A stretch of DNA of 64,000 nt from Collinsella intestinalis DSM 13280 (GTDB lineage Bacteria; Actinomycetota; Coriobacteriia; Coriobacteriales; Coriobacteriaceae), in assembly GCF_000156175.1 (NCBI RefSeq), contig NZ_GG692710.1, positions 750,086 through 814,085 on the forward strand. The letters are read 5' to 3'. Of the stretch, positions 1-7,976 are shown piece after piece (within the stretch, counting starts at the first letter, position 1; each line of letters begins with the position of its first letter). Position numbers and translations under genes: made by a program. The notes below the pieces were generated by a model. The model saw nothing but the letters and a program-made list of their open reading frames with translations, was not told the DNA's origin and ran no database searches.

Positions 1-137
1 GCGGCGAACACCGCGTTCGCACGGGCGCCCGCGGCATGCTCGAGCGCCTCGAGCGCAATATAGGTCACGAACAGGAACGGCACGAGCGCAAGGGTATCCT
101 CGAGCGCATGCTCTATGAAATGCAGCAGCAGATCCAC
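1..137 (-). CDS. Putative manganese/arsenite-type permease, N-terminal fragment
   Basis: Only the first 45 codons lie in the window; the gene runs off its left edge. The start is GTG at 137, with GAGGAG seven to eight bases upstream on the minus strand. The peptide begins MDLLLHFIEHALEDTLALVPF and continues into a second hydrophobic stretch (FLFVTYIALEALEHAAGARA). This opening, with an acidic/His-rich start followed by LxPFLFxTYxxxExLEH, resembles the putative manganese transporter / ArsP_2 (DUF2899) family of ten-helix permeases. The family call rests on recollection of that N-terminal pattern and no transport residue can be checked. A minus-strand terminator-like hairpin at 303-339 lies upstream and would isolate this gene from anything further right. 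Confidence 0.6.
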   Translation of the reverse strand, partial: MDLLLHFIEHALEDTLALVPFLFVTYIALEALEHAAGARANAVFA

Positions 138-583
138 GGCCAACTCTCCTCAACGGGAACATTCAACGGGGCCCAGGGCCCCGAGGCGTAGCTGTTTACA
201 TACCCCGCGCACCACTTGGCAAACGCACGATATGCGAGTGAACCAGTATACTAAAAGTTGCCTTTGGATAACTCGTGACAGACAGCAGTCCTTCCAGACA
301 ACAAAAAGCCGCCCGACCGCGGTCTTCCGCAGTCGGGCGACACATATGCAGATCTGGATCCGCCGCTCGGCGATCGGGAACTAGTTCGTTCCGATGGATA
401 TCGTCTCGGCCACGTTGGCCGCATCCGAATTGTCACTAAATAAGTTTCACACCTCAAACACTTCAGCCCCGCCGAGACCCTCTATACTCGTGTTCGAACG
501 ATCTTCGACCGCGCACGGGCCCGCCAAAGTACCCCGACGAGCACCGCCGCGCGGCCGCATTCTTAACGATAGGAGCTCTTCCC
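138..583. other. Intergenic region with candidate promoter for the exonuclease gene
   Basis: A 446-bp stretch without a convincing gene. It holds the minus-strand terminator at 303-339 and a TATACT box at 483-488 that could be the -10 of the downstream exonuclease gene; no good -35 is visible 16-18 bases upstream. A minus-strand reading frame ending at 381 has codon use like a real C-terminus (22 codons) but is preceded by an in-frame TGA and no start, so it is at most a gene remnant. Confidence 0.4.
303..339 (-). terminator. Rho-independent terminator (minus strand)
   Basis: Stem CGCCCGAC (310-317) pairs with GTCGGGCG (332-339). On the minus strand it is followed by a U-tract (the AAAAA at 303-307 of the plus strand). 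No convincing minus-strand gene ends just upstream, so it may be the relic of a lost gene. Confidence 0.7.
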
Positions 584-1549
584 ATGAACGCACAGCAGGC
601 ACTCGAATACTCGATGCAGCCCTTCATCCCCATGTTCATCTACGGCGACTACGACGCCATGGAATCCGAGCGCCAGCGCGGCGAGGAGGCCATGAAGGCA
701 CTGCTCGACGAATGGCGCACAAACGAGGAGCCCGGCTTCGATTTCGGCGTCATCCTCACGCTGGCCGATCAGAACCGTGAGCTGTGCGATCAGATCGGCG
801 AGGCGCGCCTGCGCAACCTCTCGAGCCCGCTGCTCGCGCGCAACCTAACGGACGCCGACCTGTGCGCCGGCATCGGCAAGATGCAGGGCCGTGCCGCCAG
901 CGCCGTCGCTCGCGAGGTCCGCGGCGACCGCGACGCCTACTCCGTCGCCTACGTGCGCAAGCCCATCAAGGGCACGGTGCTCGGCATCGACATCGAGACC
1001 ACCGGGCGTGCACCCGAGCGCGGCTACATCATCAACGTGGGCTGGGAGATCATGGAGCTCACCAGCGACGCCGTGCCGCACGACCCGCAGGCGTTCTACT
1101 GCGGCATCCCCGATATGTACCGCGAGACGGGTGTGCCGCTGGCCGACATCCACCATATCCAGTGGTCCGACCTCGACGGCAAGACGCCCTTCCGCGAGGA
1201 CGTGAAGCTGCAAAAGGAGCTGCTCAAGCTCATGAAGCGCTACCCCATCATGGCGCACAACGCAGCCTTCGAGGACAGCTGGTTCATGCTGCACCTGCCC
1301 GGTTACGCCGAGGCGCGCCGCGCGGGCAAGATCATCGTCATCGACTCACGCCACATTTGCCGCTCCGTCGACGGCGAGGTCCGCACCCTCCCGCGTGAGA
1401 GCGCGCCCGCCAGCCTGCAGAACTGGGCGCGCCGCCGCGGAACGCTTGCCGCCGACGAGAACGAGCTGCACCTGGGCCTCGACGACACGGACCTCATGCT
1501 GCGCACCGTGCAGGCGGAGTTTAACCTCAAGAACATGTTCCTCAAGTAG
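584..1549 (+). CDS. DEDDh-type 3'-5' exonuclease (DnaQ/RNase T superfamily)
   Basis: A 321-residue protein; ATG start with AGGAG nine bases upstream. The C-terminal two thirds form a DnaQ-like exonuclease fold. Exo I is GIDIETTG (D136, E138), Exo II is HNAAFEDSW (225-233), and the Exo III region HLGLDDTDLM (296-305) supplies the DEDDh histidine and final aspartate. These residues bind two metal ions for 3'-5' hydrolysis of DNA or RNA. The N-terminal ~125 residues are helical, charged and not recognised; they may bind partner or substrate. It is larger than the polymerase III epsilon core (~180-240 residues) and stands alone, so a repair or RNA-processing role is as likely as proofreading. It is followed by the 127-bp repeat element. 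Confidence 0.8.
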   Translation: MNAQQALEYSMQPFIPMFIYGDYDAMESERQRGEEAMKALLDEWRTNEEPGFDFGVILTLADQNRELCDQIGEARLRNLSSPLLARNLTDADLCAGIGKMQGRAASAVAREVRGDRDAYSVAYVRKPIKGTVLGIDIETTGRAPERGYIINVGWEIMELTSDAVPHDPQAFYCGIPDMYRETGVPLADIHHIQWSDLDGKTPFREDVKLQKELLKLMKRYPIMAHNAAFEDSWFMLHLPGYAEARRAGKIIVIDSRHICRSVDGEVRTLPRESAPASLQNWARRRGTLAADENELHLGLDDTDLMLRTVQAEFNLKNMFLK

Positions 1550-1588
1550 GGTCGTGCTGCGCCGGGGCGGTGACCCCGCTGAAAGGTC

Positions 1589-1715
1589 GAGCTTTTTCGT
1601 ACTGTTTTCCCGATTTGCCGAGTACATACTCCTTGCGCCTTGACGCAACCTGCGGTTTTGTCGCTCTCAAGACCTCTCATACTCCGGGTTTCTCAAAATC
1701 AGTACGAAAAAGCTC
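1589..1715 (+). repeat. 127-bp inverted-repeat element, copy 1
   Basis: Ends are perfect 16-base inverted arms: GAGCTTTTTCGTACTG at 1589-1604 and its complement at 1700-1715. Aligned without gaps to copy 2 (6481-6607) it shares CGATTTGC at offset 22, CCTGC at offset 60 and CATACTC at offset 89, as well as the 13-base ends. Copy 3 (7977-8104, opposite orientation) shares the ends and CCTGCGGTTTT at the same offset. It sits between the exonuclease and deacetylase genes and encodes no protein. Confidence 0.85.
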
Positions 1716-1756
1716 CGCCACCAACGACTGCGTGACAATTTAATAAGATGACTCGC

Positions 1757-1785
1757 AAAAAACGCTCCTATTCTCGGAGCGTTTT
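1757..1785. terminator. Bidirectional terminator-like hairpin
   Basis: AACGCTCC (1761-1768) pairs with GGAGCGTT (1776-1783), flanked by A-run and T-run, so it could act in both directions. It lies just before the deacetylase gene and closes the exonuclease unit. Confidence 0.65.
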
Positions 1786-1832
1786 CGCGTTACACTCGAC
1801 GCCATGACGCCCATCGTCCGCAGGAGGCCGAC

Positions 1833-3179
1833 GTGAACCCCAGCGATCGCAACCGACACGCACCCCGCCCTCAGGGCGCGCGCCATCCGCAGCAACCCGC
1901 TCGTCAACAGGGCGTGGCTCGCCCCCAGGTCACACATCATCCGCAGGCCCCTGCCAAACCGCACATGCGCCGAGCACCGCGCCCCAATCGAGCGACAGGC
2001 TCCCGTCAAGCCCCGCGCCTCGGTCAGGCCCCGCGCTACGACCAGACCTCGCGCTCCAGCCAGGTCCCGCGCTCCAGCCGGACCCCGCGCAATTCGCGCA
2101 CGCGCATCGCAGGAATCGCCGCGGCGCTCGTCCTCATCGCGCTTGTCGGCATGGGAGGAACGGCCCTCTTCCGAGCCATGTCCAAAGGCGGCAACCCCTC
2201 GCAGGATAAGCCCGGCAGCGCGCCCATCATAGAAGACAGCACGGCCGACGGCGGCGCCGGCGAGATCGTCATCGGCCTCAACGGATCCAAAGACACCTAT
2301 GTGCTCAAGGGAGAGGAATACCTCGAGGCGGGTGCCCATGCCGCCGAGCCCGCCGACGGCTTGCTCAACGCCAAGATTAAAACCTCGGGCAAGGTCGACA
2401 CCTCCAAACCCGGCACGTACAAAGTGACCTATCGCGTGTCGGACTCGTCCGGTCATACCGCAAAGGCAGTGCGCACCGTGCATGTTGTCGAGTCGATGGA
2501 AACCATGCAGGGCGGCGTGCCCATCCTCATGTACCACTACGTATACGACCCCGCAAACCCACCGGCGGACCTCAACGGCAACTTCATCGCCAGCACCGCG
2601 TTTGAGCAGCAGCTCTCTTACCTCAAGGAAAACGATTTCTACTTCCCGTCGTATCCCGAGGTGAAGGCCTTCATCGAGGGGAAGCACAGCCTTCCGGCAA
2701 AGAGCGTCGTCCTCACGTTCGATGACGGCGAGATGGGCTTCCTAAACGTCGGTGTGCCCCTGCTCGAAAAGTATCAAGTGCCCGCGACTTCGTTCGTCAT
2801 CGCCAGCGACGCCGACGCCGCCCAAAAGGTCATCGACCACCGCAGCCCTTACGTCGCCTTCGAGTCCCATTCCTTTGGGATGCACAAACCCGGCGGCAAC
2901 GTGGGGCACGGCGGCATCATCAGCGCCATGAGCCGCGATGAGATCACGGCAGATCTCAAGCACGCGCAGGAGATCGTGGGCGGGACCCAGGCCTTCGCCT
3001 ATCCCTTTGGCGACGTCACCGACGACGGCCGCGCGGCTGTGCGAGACGCCGGCATCCTCTGCGCCTTCACCACGCAAAACTCGTGGGCGCATGTGGGCGA
3101 CGACGTCACCGCCCTCCCGCGCGTGCGCATCTCCGGAGAGTATTCGCTCGATTCGTTTATCGCCCTGGTGAACGGATAG
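1833..3179 (+). CDS. Membrane-anchored polysaccharide deacetylase with Ig-like domain
   Basis: A 448-residue protein; GTG start chosen for AGGAGG at 1822-1827. Residues 1-90 are a basic, Pro/Arg/Gln-rich cytoplasmic tail that includes six-residue repeats. One membrane helix follows (about 91-112, IAGIAAALVLIALVGMGGTA), giving an N-in/C-out signal anchor. Residues ~140-225 form a DUF5011/HYR-like Ig fold (KVDTSKPGTYKVTYRVSDSSG). The catalytic NodB domain carries TFDDG, then HSFGMH (metal histidines) and AYPFGD. The family removes N- or O-acetyl groups from peptidoglycan or surface glycans. Substrate cannot be told from sequence. The gene stands alone between a terminator and a convergent regulator. 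Confidence 0.85.
   Translation: MNPSDRNRHAPRPQGARHPQQPARQQGVARPQVTHHPQAPAKPHMRRAPRPNRATGSRQAPRLGQAPRYDQTSRSSQVPRSSRTPRNSRTRIAGIAAALVLIALVGMGGTALFRAMSKGGNPSQDKPGSAPIIEDSTADGGAGEIVIGLNGSKDTYVLKGEEYLEAGAHAAEPADGLLNAKIKTSGKVDTSKPGTYKVTYRVSDSSGHTAKAVRTVHVVESMETMQGGVPILMYHYVYDPANPPADLNGNFIASTAFEQQLSYLKENDFYFPSYPEVKAFIEGKHSLPAKSVVLTFDDGEMGFLNVGVPLLEKYQVPATSFVIASDADAAQKVIDHRSPYVAFESHSFGMHKPGGNVGHGGIISAMSRDEITADLKHAQEIVGGTQAFAYPFGDVTDDGRAAVRDAGILCAFTTQNSWAHVGDDVTALPRVRISGEYSLDSFIALVNG
2000..2089 (+). repeat. 18-bp tandem repeat x5 inside the deacetylase gene
   Basis: Five degenerate 18-bp units, each ending (C)CCGCG, encode six-residue units of the form x-x-Q/R-x-P/S-R in the cytoplasmic tail of the deacetylase. 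Unit length is a multiple of three, so copy-number change would not shift the frame. Confidence 0.75.
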
Positions 3180-3269
3180 GACGCGCCGGCGACAGCCAGC
3201 AGAAATGAATTCGCCCTCGCGCGTGCCGACTCGCGGGCGCCCGGCGAGCCCATGCTCACCCGACCTGGG

Positions 3270-3938
3270 TCAGTCCATCACATAGCGCTCCAGCATGGAC
3301 GCGTCGTGGATGACGATGCGGCCATCGTGCCCGCTCGTCGAAATGACGCCCTGCTCTCTGAAACCGCGTAGGATGCGGTTCACGCTCGTGCGCGACGAGG
3401 TCCCGCAGAACTGCGCGATGTCCTCGTTTGTGACATCGAGGGCGATCACGCTCCCCTCGTCGCACGGCACGCCGAAGCGCTCGTTCAGGTCGTACAAGAA
3501 CCCTCCCACGGCGCCGACCTTCCCGTTCATCGTCAGGTAACGCATGCGATAGAGGCTCTCCTCCAGGCTCGCGCGGTAATAGTCCTTCACATAGCCCAGC
3601 AGGCGAGAATCCTCATTCACGAACTCCCAGAACCTCACGCGGGGAACCGCCATGTAGATCGCCTCGGGAGATTCCACGCGCACGCTGTAGGGGGATTTCG
3701 CACGGCTGCTCACCTCGTCGCGGAGAAGCGAGACGGGGCTCGGACCCTTGATGTAGGAGATGTTGAACCGGGTGCCCTCGCGCAGCGTGACACTCGCCTT
3801 GACCACGCCCTCCACAAGAACGAACACGTACTCCTGATCGAAGCCGTAGTACGAGAGATACTCATGGCGAGCTTTGCGCATCTCGTGAAATCCCCGCTCG
3901 CGCAAAAAGTCGACGAGATAGTCAGATCTCTCGATCAC
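3270..3938 (-). CDS. Crp/Fnr-family transcriptional regulator (candidate LarR)
   Basis: A 222-residue protein with an N-terminal cyclic-nucleotide-binding-like beta-roll (about residues 15-120), a dimerisation helix, and a C-terminal winged helix (VTNEDIAQFCGTSSRTSVNRILRGF, helix-turn-helix). The GTG at 3938 has GGAGG seven bases upstream; the GTG at 3944 overlaps the Shine-Dalgarno and is less likely. Cysteines for an Fnr iron-sulfur cluster are lacking, so the ligand is probably a small molecule. It is divergent from larA, the arrangement known for the Crp/Fnr activator LarR of Lactiplantibacillus plantarum. Control of larA by this protein is an inference from position. Stop codon is TGA. 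Confidence 0.8.
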   Translation of the reverse strand: MIERSDYLVDFLRERGFHEMRKARHEYLSYYGFDQEYVFVLVEGVVKASVTLREGTRFNISYIKGPSPVSLLRDEVSSRAKSPYSVRVESPEAIYMAVPRVRFWEFVNEDSRLLGYVKDYYRASLEESLYRMRYLTMNGKVGAVGGFLYDLNERFGVPCDEGSVIALDVTNEDIAQFCGTSSRTSVNRILRGFREQGVISTSGHDGRIVIHDASMLERYVMD

Positions 3939-4010
3939 GCGCACCCCTCCCCTACCTGACCTCTGGAAAGCGCAACTCTATCGGACTGTGAAGCCGAAGC
4001 TGCACCAAAT

Positions 4011-4060
4011 GGTAACAACAAAGGTCAGACCGCCCCGATGCCATCACAACCATAGTTACC
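4011..4060. promoter_or_regulatory. Candidate operator in the regulator/larA divergent region
   Basis: GGTAAC (4011-4016) and GTTACC (4055-4060) form an inverted pair within the 160-bp divergent region. Crp/Fnr proteins usually bind tighter palindromes, so this is only a candidate for the regulator's site; no strong -35/-10 pair is obvious nearby. Confidence 0.25.
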
Positions 4061-4099
4061 CCTCGTCCGTACCGGCAATCAACCAAGAGAGGGGCACAC

Positions 4100-5374
4100 A
4101 TGTTTGATATAGATTTGCCATATGACCGAGGACGGATGCATCTGAGCCTGCCGGATGAAAGCGTCGTCGGCGTGCTCGCGGGCAAACAGGGAGACTTCAC
4201 GCCCGACGCTGGGCAGGAGGAGCTCGTCGAGCGGGCGCTCGACACCCCTTACGATTCGCCCACACTCGAGCAGCTCTGCCAGGGCAAACGTGACATCGTG
4301 ATCATCAGCTCCGATCACACGCGCCCGGTTCCCTCACGCGTGACGATGCCCATCCTGCTGCGTCGCATCCACGCGGCGGCACCCGAGGCGCGCGTGCGTA
4401 TCCTCGTGGCGACCGGCATGCACCGTGCGTCCACACATGAGGAGCTCGTGGACAAGTATGGCGAACGCATCGTCGCCGAAGAGGAGATCGTGATGCACGT
4501 CGCCACCGACGACGAGGCGATGGTCGAAATCGGGACCCTGCCCTCCGGCGGCAAGTGCATCATCAACCGTATCGCCGCCGAAGCCGACCTGCTGCTCGCC
4601 GAGGGCTTCATCGAGCCGCATTTCTTCGCCGGCTTCTCGGGGTCTCGCAAGTCGGTGCTGCCGGGCGTGGCCTCCTACAAGACCATCATGTACAACCACA
4701 ACGGGCAGTTCGTGCACGACCCGCGGTCGCGAGCGGGCATCATCGAGGGCAACCGCGTGCACGACGACATGATGGCCGCCGCCGAAATGGCGGGCCTCGC
4801 TTTCATTTTGAACGTCGTGCTGGACGGAGAGCACCATGTCATCGGGGCGTTCGCGGGCGACATCCATGCGGCGCACGAGGCGGGCTGCGATTTTGTGCGC
4901 GGGCTCGCCGGCGTGAGCGCCGTGGACTGCGACGTTGCCATCACCACCAACGGCGGCTACCCGCTCGACCAGAACATCTACCAGGCCGTCAAGGGCATGA
5001 CCGCCGCTGAAGCAACACTCGACGAAGGCGGCGTCATCATCGCGGTCGCGGGATGCGCCGACGGCCACGGCGGAGAGGGCTTCTTCAAGAACATCGCGGA
5101 AAATGACCCCGCCGCGTTCGAACGCTCCTGCATCGACCGTCCCAAGGACCAGACGCTGCCCGACCAGTGGACCGCCCAAATCTTCGCGCGCATCCTCGCC
5201 CATCATCCGGTCATCCTCGTGAGCGACCTGTGCGACCACGACATGATCCGAGCCATGCACATGACACCCGCAAGCACCGTCGACGAGGCCGTGCAGCTGG
5301 CGCGTGAGCTCAAGGGGCCGAACGCGCGCTTCGCCGTCATCCCCGATGGGCTCGGCGTCGTCGTTCAGCGCTAA
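4100..5374 (+). CDS. larA: Nickel-pincer lactate racemase family protein (LarA)
   Basis: A 424-residue protein, the usual LarA length; ATG with GAGAGGGG upstream. Known LarA active-site residues occur at the same numbers as in the L. plantarum enzyme: D72 and R75 in SSDHTRPVPS, H108 in TGMHR, H174 in IEPHFFAGFSG, K184 (covalent attachment of the nickel-pincer nucleotide) in SRKSVLPG, and H200. It interconverts D- and L-lactate or a related 2-hydroxyacid through a hydride-transfer mechanism. The cofactor makers LarB, LarC and LarE are not in this window and must be encoded elsewhere if the enzyme is active. The next gene is a MIP channel, as in the lar operon. A LarA homologue acting on another 2-hydroxyacid is possible. 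Confidence 0.88.
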   Translation: MFDIDLPYDRGRMHLSLPDESVVGVLAGKQGDFTPDAGQEELVERALDTPYDSPTLEQLCQGKRDIVIISSDHTRPVPSRVTMPILLRRIHAAAPEARVRILVATGMHRASTHEELVDKYGERIVAEEEIVMHVATDDEAMVEIGTLPSGGKCIINRIAAEADLLLAEGFIEPHFFAGFSGSRKSVLPGVASYKTIMYNHNGQFVHDPRSRAGIIEGNRVHDDMMAAAEMAGLAFILNVVLDGEHHVIGAFAGDIHAAHEAGCDFVRGLAGVSAVDCDVAITTNGGYPLDQNIYQAVKGMTAAEATLDEGGVIIAVAGCADGHGGEGFFKNIAENDPAAFERSCIDRPKDQTLPDQWTAQIFARILAHHPVILVSDLCDHDMIRAMHMTPASTVDEAVQLARELKGPNARFAVIPDGLGVVVQR

Positions 5375-5473
5375 CGACTCGGCCCGCCAAATAAGATCGC
5401 CGCCGCCGACAGACCAGCACGACACACCGCGGCAACGATCGCCTCAGACGAAACGACCATCGAAAGGAACCTC

Positions 5474-6205
5474 ATGATCAACCACATCTTCGCCGAATTC
5501 GCCTCGACCGCCCTCATGATCGTCTTCGGCGTCGGCGTGCACTGCGATATCACGCTCAAGGGCAGCAAGTACCGCGGCTCCGGCCACATGTTCGCGATCA
5601 CCACCTGGTCGTTTGGCATCAGCGTGTGTCTGTTCATCTTCGGCGGCGTGTGCATGAACCCCGCCATGGCCCTTTGCCAGGCGATCGTTGGCCTCATCCC
5701 CTGGAGCAGCGTGGTGCCCTTTGCCATCGCCGAGATGCTGGGCGGCGTTGCGGGCGCATGCATCGCATGGCTCATCTACGCAGATGATTTCCGCGCCTCC
5801 GAAGGCGAGGTCGACGGCGTCGCCATCCGCAACATCTTCTCGACCAACCCCACGCCCGAGTCCTACAACCTGGTCCGCAACTTCTGCATCGAGGCGTTCG
5901 ACACCTTCGTGTTCCTCACCGGCATCCTCGCGATCGCGGCGCAGGCGGGCGATAACCTGCTCGCGCTGGGGATCGGCGTGGGGCTGCTCGTCTGGGCCGT
6001 GGGCATGGGCCTGGGCGGCGTGACCGGCTTCGCCATGAACCAGGCGCGCGACCTCGGCCCCCGCATCGCCTACCAGCTGCTGCCCATTCGCAACAAGGTG
6101 GACAACAACTGGCTCTACGGCCTGGTGGTGCCCGGCATCGCCCCGTTCGTAGGCGCCATCGCTGCCGCGCTGTTCACCACTTCCGTTCTGGGCATCGTGT
6201 TCTAG
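5474..6205 (+). CDS. MIP-family channel, probable lactate/glycerol facilitator (LarD-like)
   Basis: A 243-residue protein with six hydrophobic segments and two half-helix loops, starting 99 bases after larA with AAAGGA at the right distance. The first pore motif is canonical (CMNPAMAL). The second reads MNQARDLGPRI: the usual NPA is NQA, but the conserved Arg of the selectivity filter and the DLGPR block are kept. In L. plantarum the lar operon carries a lactic-acid-permeable aquaglyceroporin, LarD; position next to larA suggests the same role here (uptake or export of lactic acid for racemisation). Transport specificity is inferred. Confidence 0.8.
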   Translation: MINHIFAEFASTALMIVFGVGVHCDITLKGSKYRGSGHMFAITTWSFGISVCLFIFGGVCMNPAMALCQAIVGLIPWSSVVPFAIAEMLGGVAGACIAWLIYADDFRASEGEVDGVAIRNIFSTNPTPESYNLVRNFCIEAFDTFVFLTGILAIAAQAGDNLLALGIGVGLLVWAVGMGLGGVTGFAMNQARDLGPRIAYQLLPIRNKVDNNWLYGLVVPGIAPFVGAIAAALFTTSVLGIVF

Positions 6206-6463
6206 CGGAAGCGTTGCCGCATCCCTAAGACGTGGACCGGGGCCGATGGCCTCATCCTCGCGATTGTGCTCCTGGGGATCACGTGCACCCCATCCGCGAT
6301 AGCCGGCGTCGCGACCGACCTCATCCTCATGGCGTTCGGCCACGCCCAAAACGCCTCGATGCCGAGCATTTTTCTCTGTCCCATCGTGGGGCTGCTGCTC
6401 ACGCCCGTCGCCGCAAAGCGCTCGATTTCCCTGCCACCGGAGATCGGCGGCACCCAGATATAA
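6206..6463 (+). pseudogene. Possible membrane-protein remnant or small membrane ORF in frame after larD-like gene
   Basis: Immediately after the TAG of the channel gene the same frame stays open for 85 codons and ends at 6463. It encodes a hydrophobic sequence (GLILAIVLLGITCTPSAIAG ... SIFLCPIVGLLLTPVAAK) with codon use like the neighbours. There is no start with a Shine-Dalgarno; GTG at 6266 is the best candidate. It may be a decayed C-terminus of a transporter, an ORF reached only by readthrough, or a small membrane protein. No family is recognised. Confidence 0.35.
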
Positions 6464-6480
6464 GGCCGCAGCCCCTCGTG

Positions 6481-6607
6481 GAGCTTTTTCGTATCGATTT
6501 GACGATTTGCGTTATAGAGCCCTGGCGTATGTAAGCTTTTCCTGCAAATACACGCACCAAAACATGCCCCATACTCGACCAACCTCCAAATTAGTACGAA
6601 AAAGCTC
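6481..6607 (+). repeat. 127-bp inverted-repeat element, copy 2
   Basis: Same length and orientation as copy 1. Arms GAGCTTTTTCGTA (6481-6493) and TACGAAAAAGCTC (6595-6607). Pairing extends outward: CCTCG before the left arm pairs with CGAGG after the right arm. It lies upstream of the DUF559-like gene; copy 3 lies downstream in inverted orientation. Confidence 0.85.
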
Positions 6608-6878
6608 CGCGAGGCTAGGGCACGCCATCCCCTGGCCGCAGCTCGAGCCCAAGTCGCTCGCACCTCATGCGAAATTCGTCAATCGCCCGGCAGACAACCG
6701 CCCCATGCCGTGCATCTGCCCTCAATCTGACGGGCCGCCTGACGTCATCCAACGTGGACCCGTCGTATTTCTGACAATTATTTGTATTGAACATACAGGT
6801 AGAACCGCTAATTTGCCATTGGCTACCGTTCGGGGGAATCCATTGCCCCACGGGCAGACGTCCCTTATCCTGTCCGCC

Positions 6879-7958
6879 ATGACAAAGGTTCTCTGCGACA
6901 TATCCGCACTGCGGTACTACAGGACACCGCCCCGCTACCTTTATGCCCTTCCCCCGATCCCCGACTTCGATACCCCCTATGGACGAGCCCGACTCCGTCA
7001 AAGCCCAGTCGCGACAGGCATCATACACATCCCGATCCATGCACTGAGCTTCGGGCGCGACCGCCTGACCTCAACGCTTGTGAAACAGCATCTGTGGACC
7101 AAAGACATGCCCGCGGAGGCGATTGTCGACACGCCGTTCGACGTCTCCGTCACATCTCCTCTCCTTACGTTGTTGATGCTCTCAACTCATCTCGACCCCA
7201 TCAGCACGGCCTTGCTGATATACGAATTCACCGGTTCGTTTTCGTTCTATTCCCCCAACATTAAAATGGACGACGCCATCTATCAGTCGGTAATACAAAG
7301 CGAATTCAAGAGACTCGATTCCTGGCAATGCATAACCGATACCCAGGGGAAGCCTTCAGATTTGTGGACCAGGCCGCCCCTTCTCGAATTCGACGATATC
7401 CGCTACATCCTCAACGCTGGGAAGGGGATGCGCGGACGGAACCAACTTGCAAAGGCGATGCGATACGTCACCGGGAAAGTCGCCTCCCCCTTCGAGGCGA
7501 AAGCCTCCATCCTAATCGGGTCGCCTCAACGGTTAGGAGGTCTTGGGCTCGGCGGGCTTAAAAACAACCTTGAAATCAAGCTCGATGACAGCGCCCGGCG
7601 CATTTGCGGACTGAAAAAGGCGTACGGTGACATCGTGTGGGAGGAGACACCCGATCACCCTATGGTCATCGTGGAATGCCAAGGTGAAATGGTGCACGAC
7701 AGCCGCGGGAGAGCGCAAGCCGATGACGACCGGGCGCTCGCATTGGAAAGCATGGGCATCGAGGTAATCCGCATCTCCTATAAGCAGATTTCGGACCGTG
7801 CGCGTTTCGAGCTGCTCGCACAACGCCTCTCCAACACCCTGAATACAAAGCTGCCAAGTCCCACACCGAGATTGGCCCGAAAGCAATCCGAGATGCGTGA
7901 CGCGCTTTTCCGCGCTTGGCCCTACCACGAAAACCGTCCATCGGGAACAAATCGCTGA
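6879..7958 (+). CDS. DUF559/Vsr-like endonuclease-domain protein (solitary accessory gene)
   Basis: A 359-residue protein from ATG 6879; the open frame extends further upstream but reads like non-coding sequence. No clear Shine-Dalgarno is seen. Residues ~1-220 look like the substrate-recognition part of Coriobacteriia DUF559 proteins (SALRYYRTPP near the start; VTSPLLTLL, then LIYEFTGSF in the middle). The C-terminal ~100 residues resemble a PD-(D/E)XK fold of the DUF559/very-short-patch-repair type: D in GDIVWEE, then VIVECQGEMVHDSRGR, then DDDRALALESMGIEVIRIS. Base composition is clearly lower in GC and codon bias weaker than in the neighbours, suggesting acquisition. The gene sits alone between two 127-bp elements. 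Nuclease activity is inferred; an AbiEi-like antitoxin role is an alternative. Confidence 0.65.
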   Translation: MTKVLCDISALRYYRTPPRYLYALPPIPDFDTPYGRARLRQSPVATGIIHIPIHALSFGRDRLTSTLVKQHLWTKDMPAEAIVDTPFDVSVTSPLLTLLMLSTHLDPISTALLIYEFTGSFSFYSPNIKMDDAIYQSVIQSEFKRLDSWQCITDTQGKPSDLWTRPPLLEFDDIRYILNAGKGMRGRNQLAKAMRYVTGKVASPFEAKASILIGSPQRLGGLGLGGLKNNLEIKLDDSARRICGLKKAYGDIVWEETPDHPMVIVECQGEMVHDSRGRAQADDDRALALESMGIEVIRISYKQISDRARFELLAQRLSNTLNTKLPSPTPRLARKQSEMRDALFRAWPYHENRPSGTNR

Positions 7959-7976
7959 GCCCATCTCAGGCTCAGT

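Noticed and set aside
381-450. Minus-strand peptide with coding-like codons (ending ...AETISIGTN)
   Set aside because: In-frame TGA upstream and no start codon; at most a remnant, not annotated as a gene.
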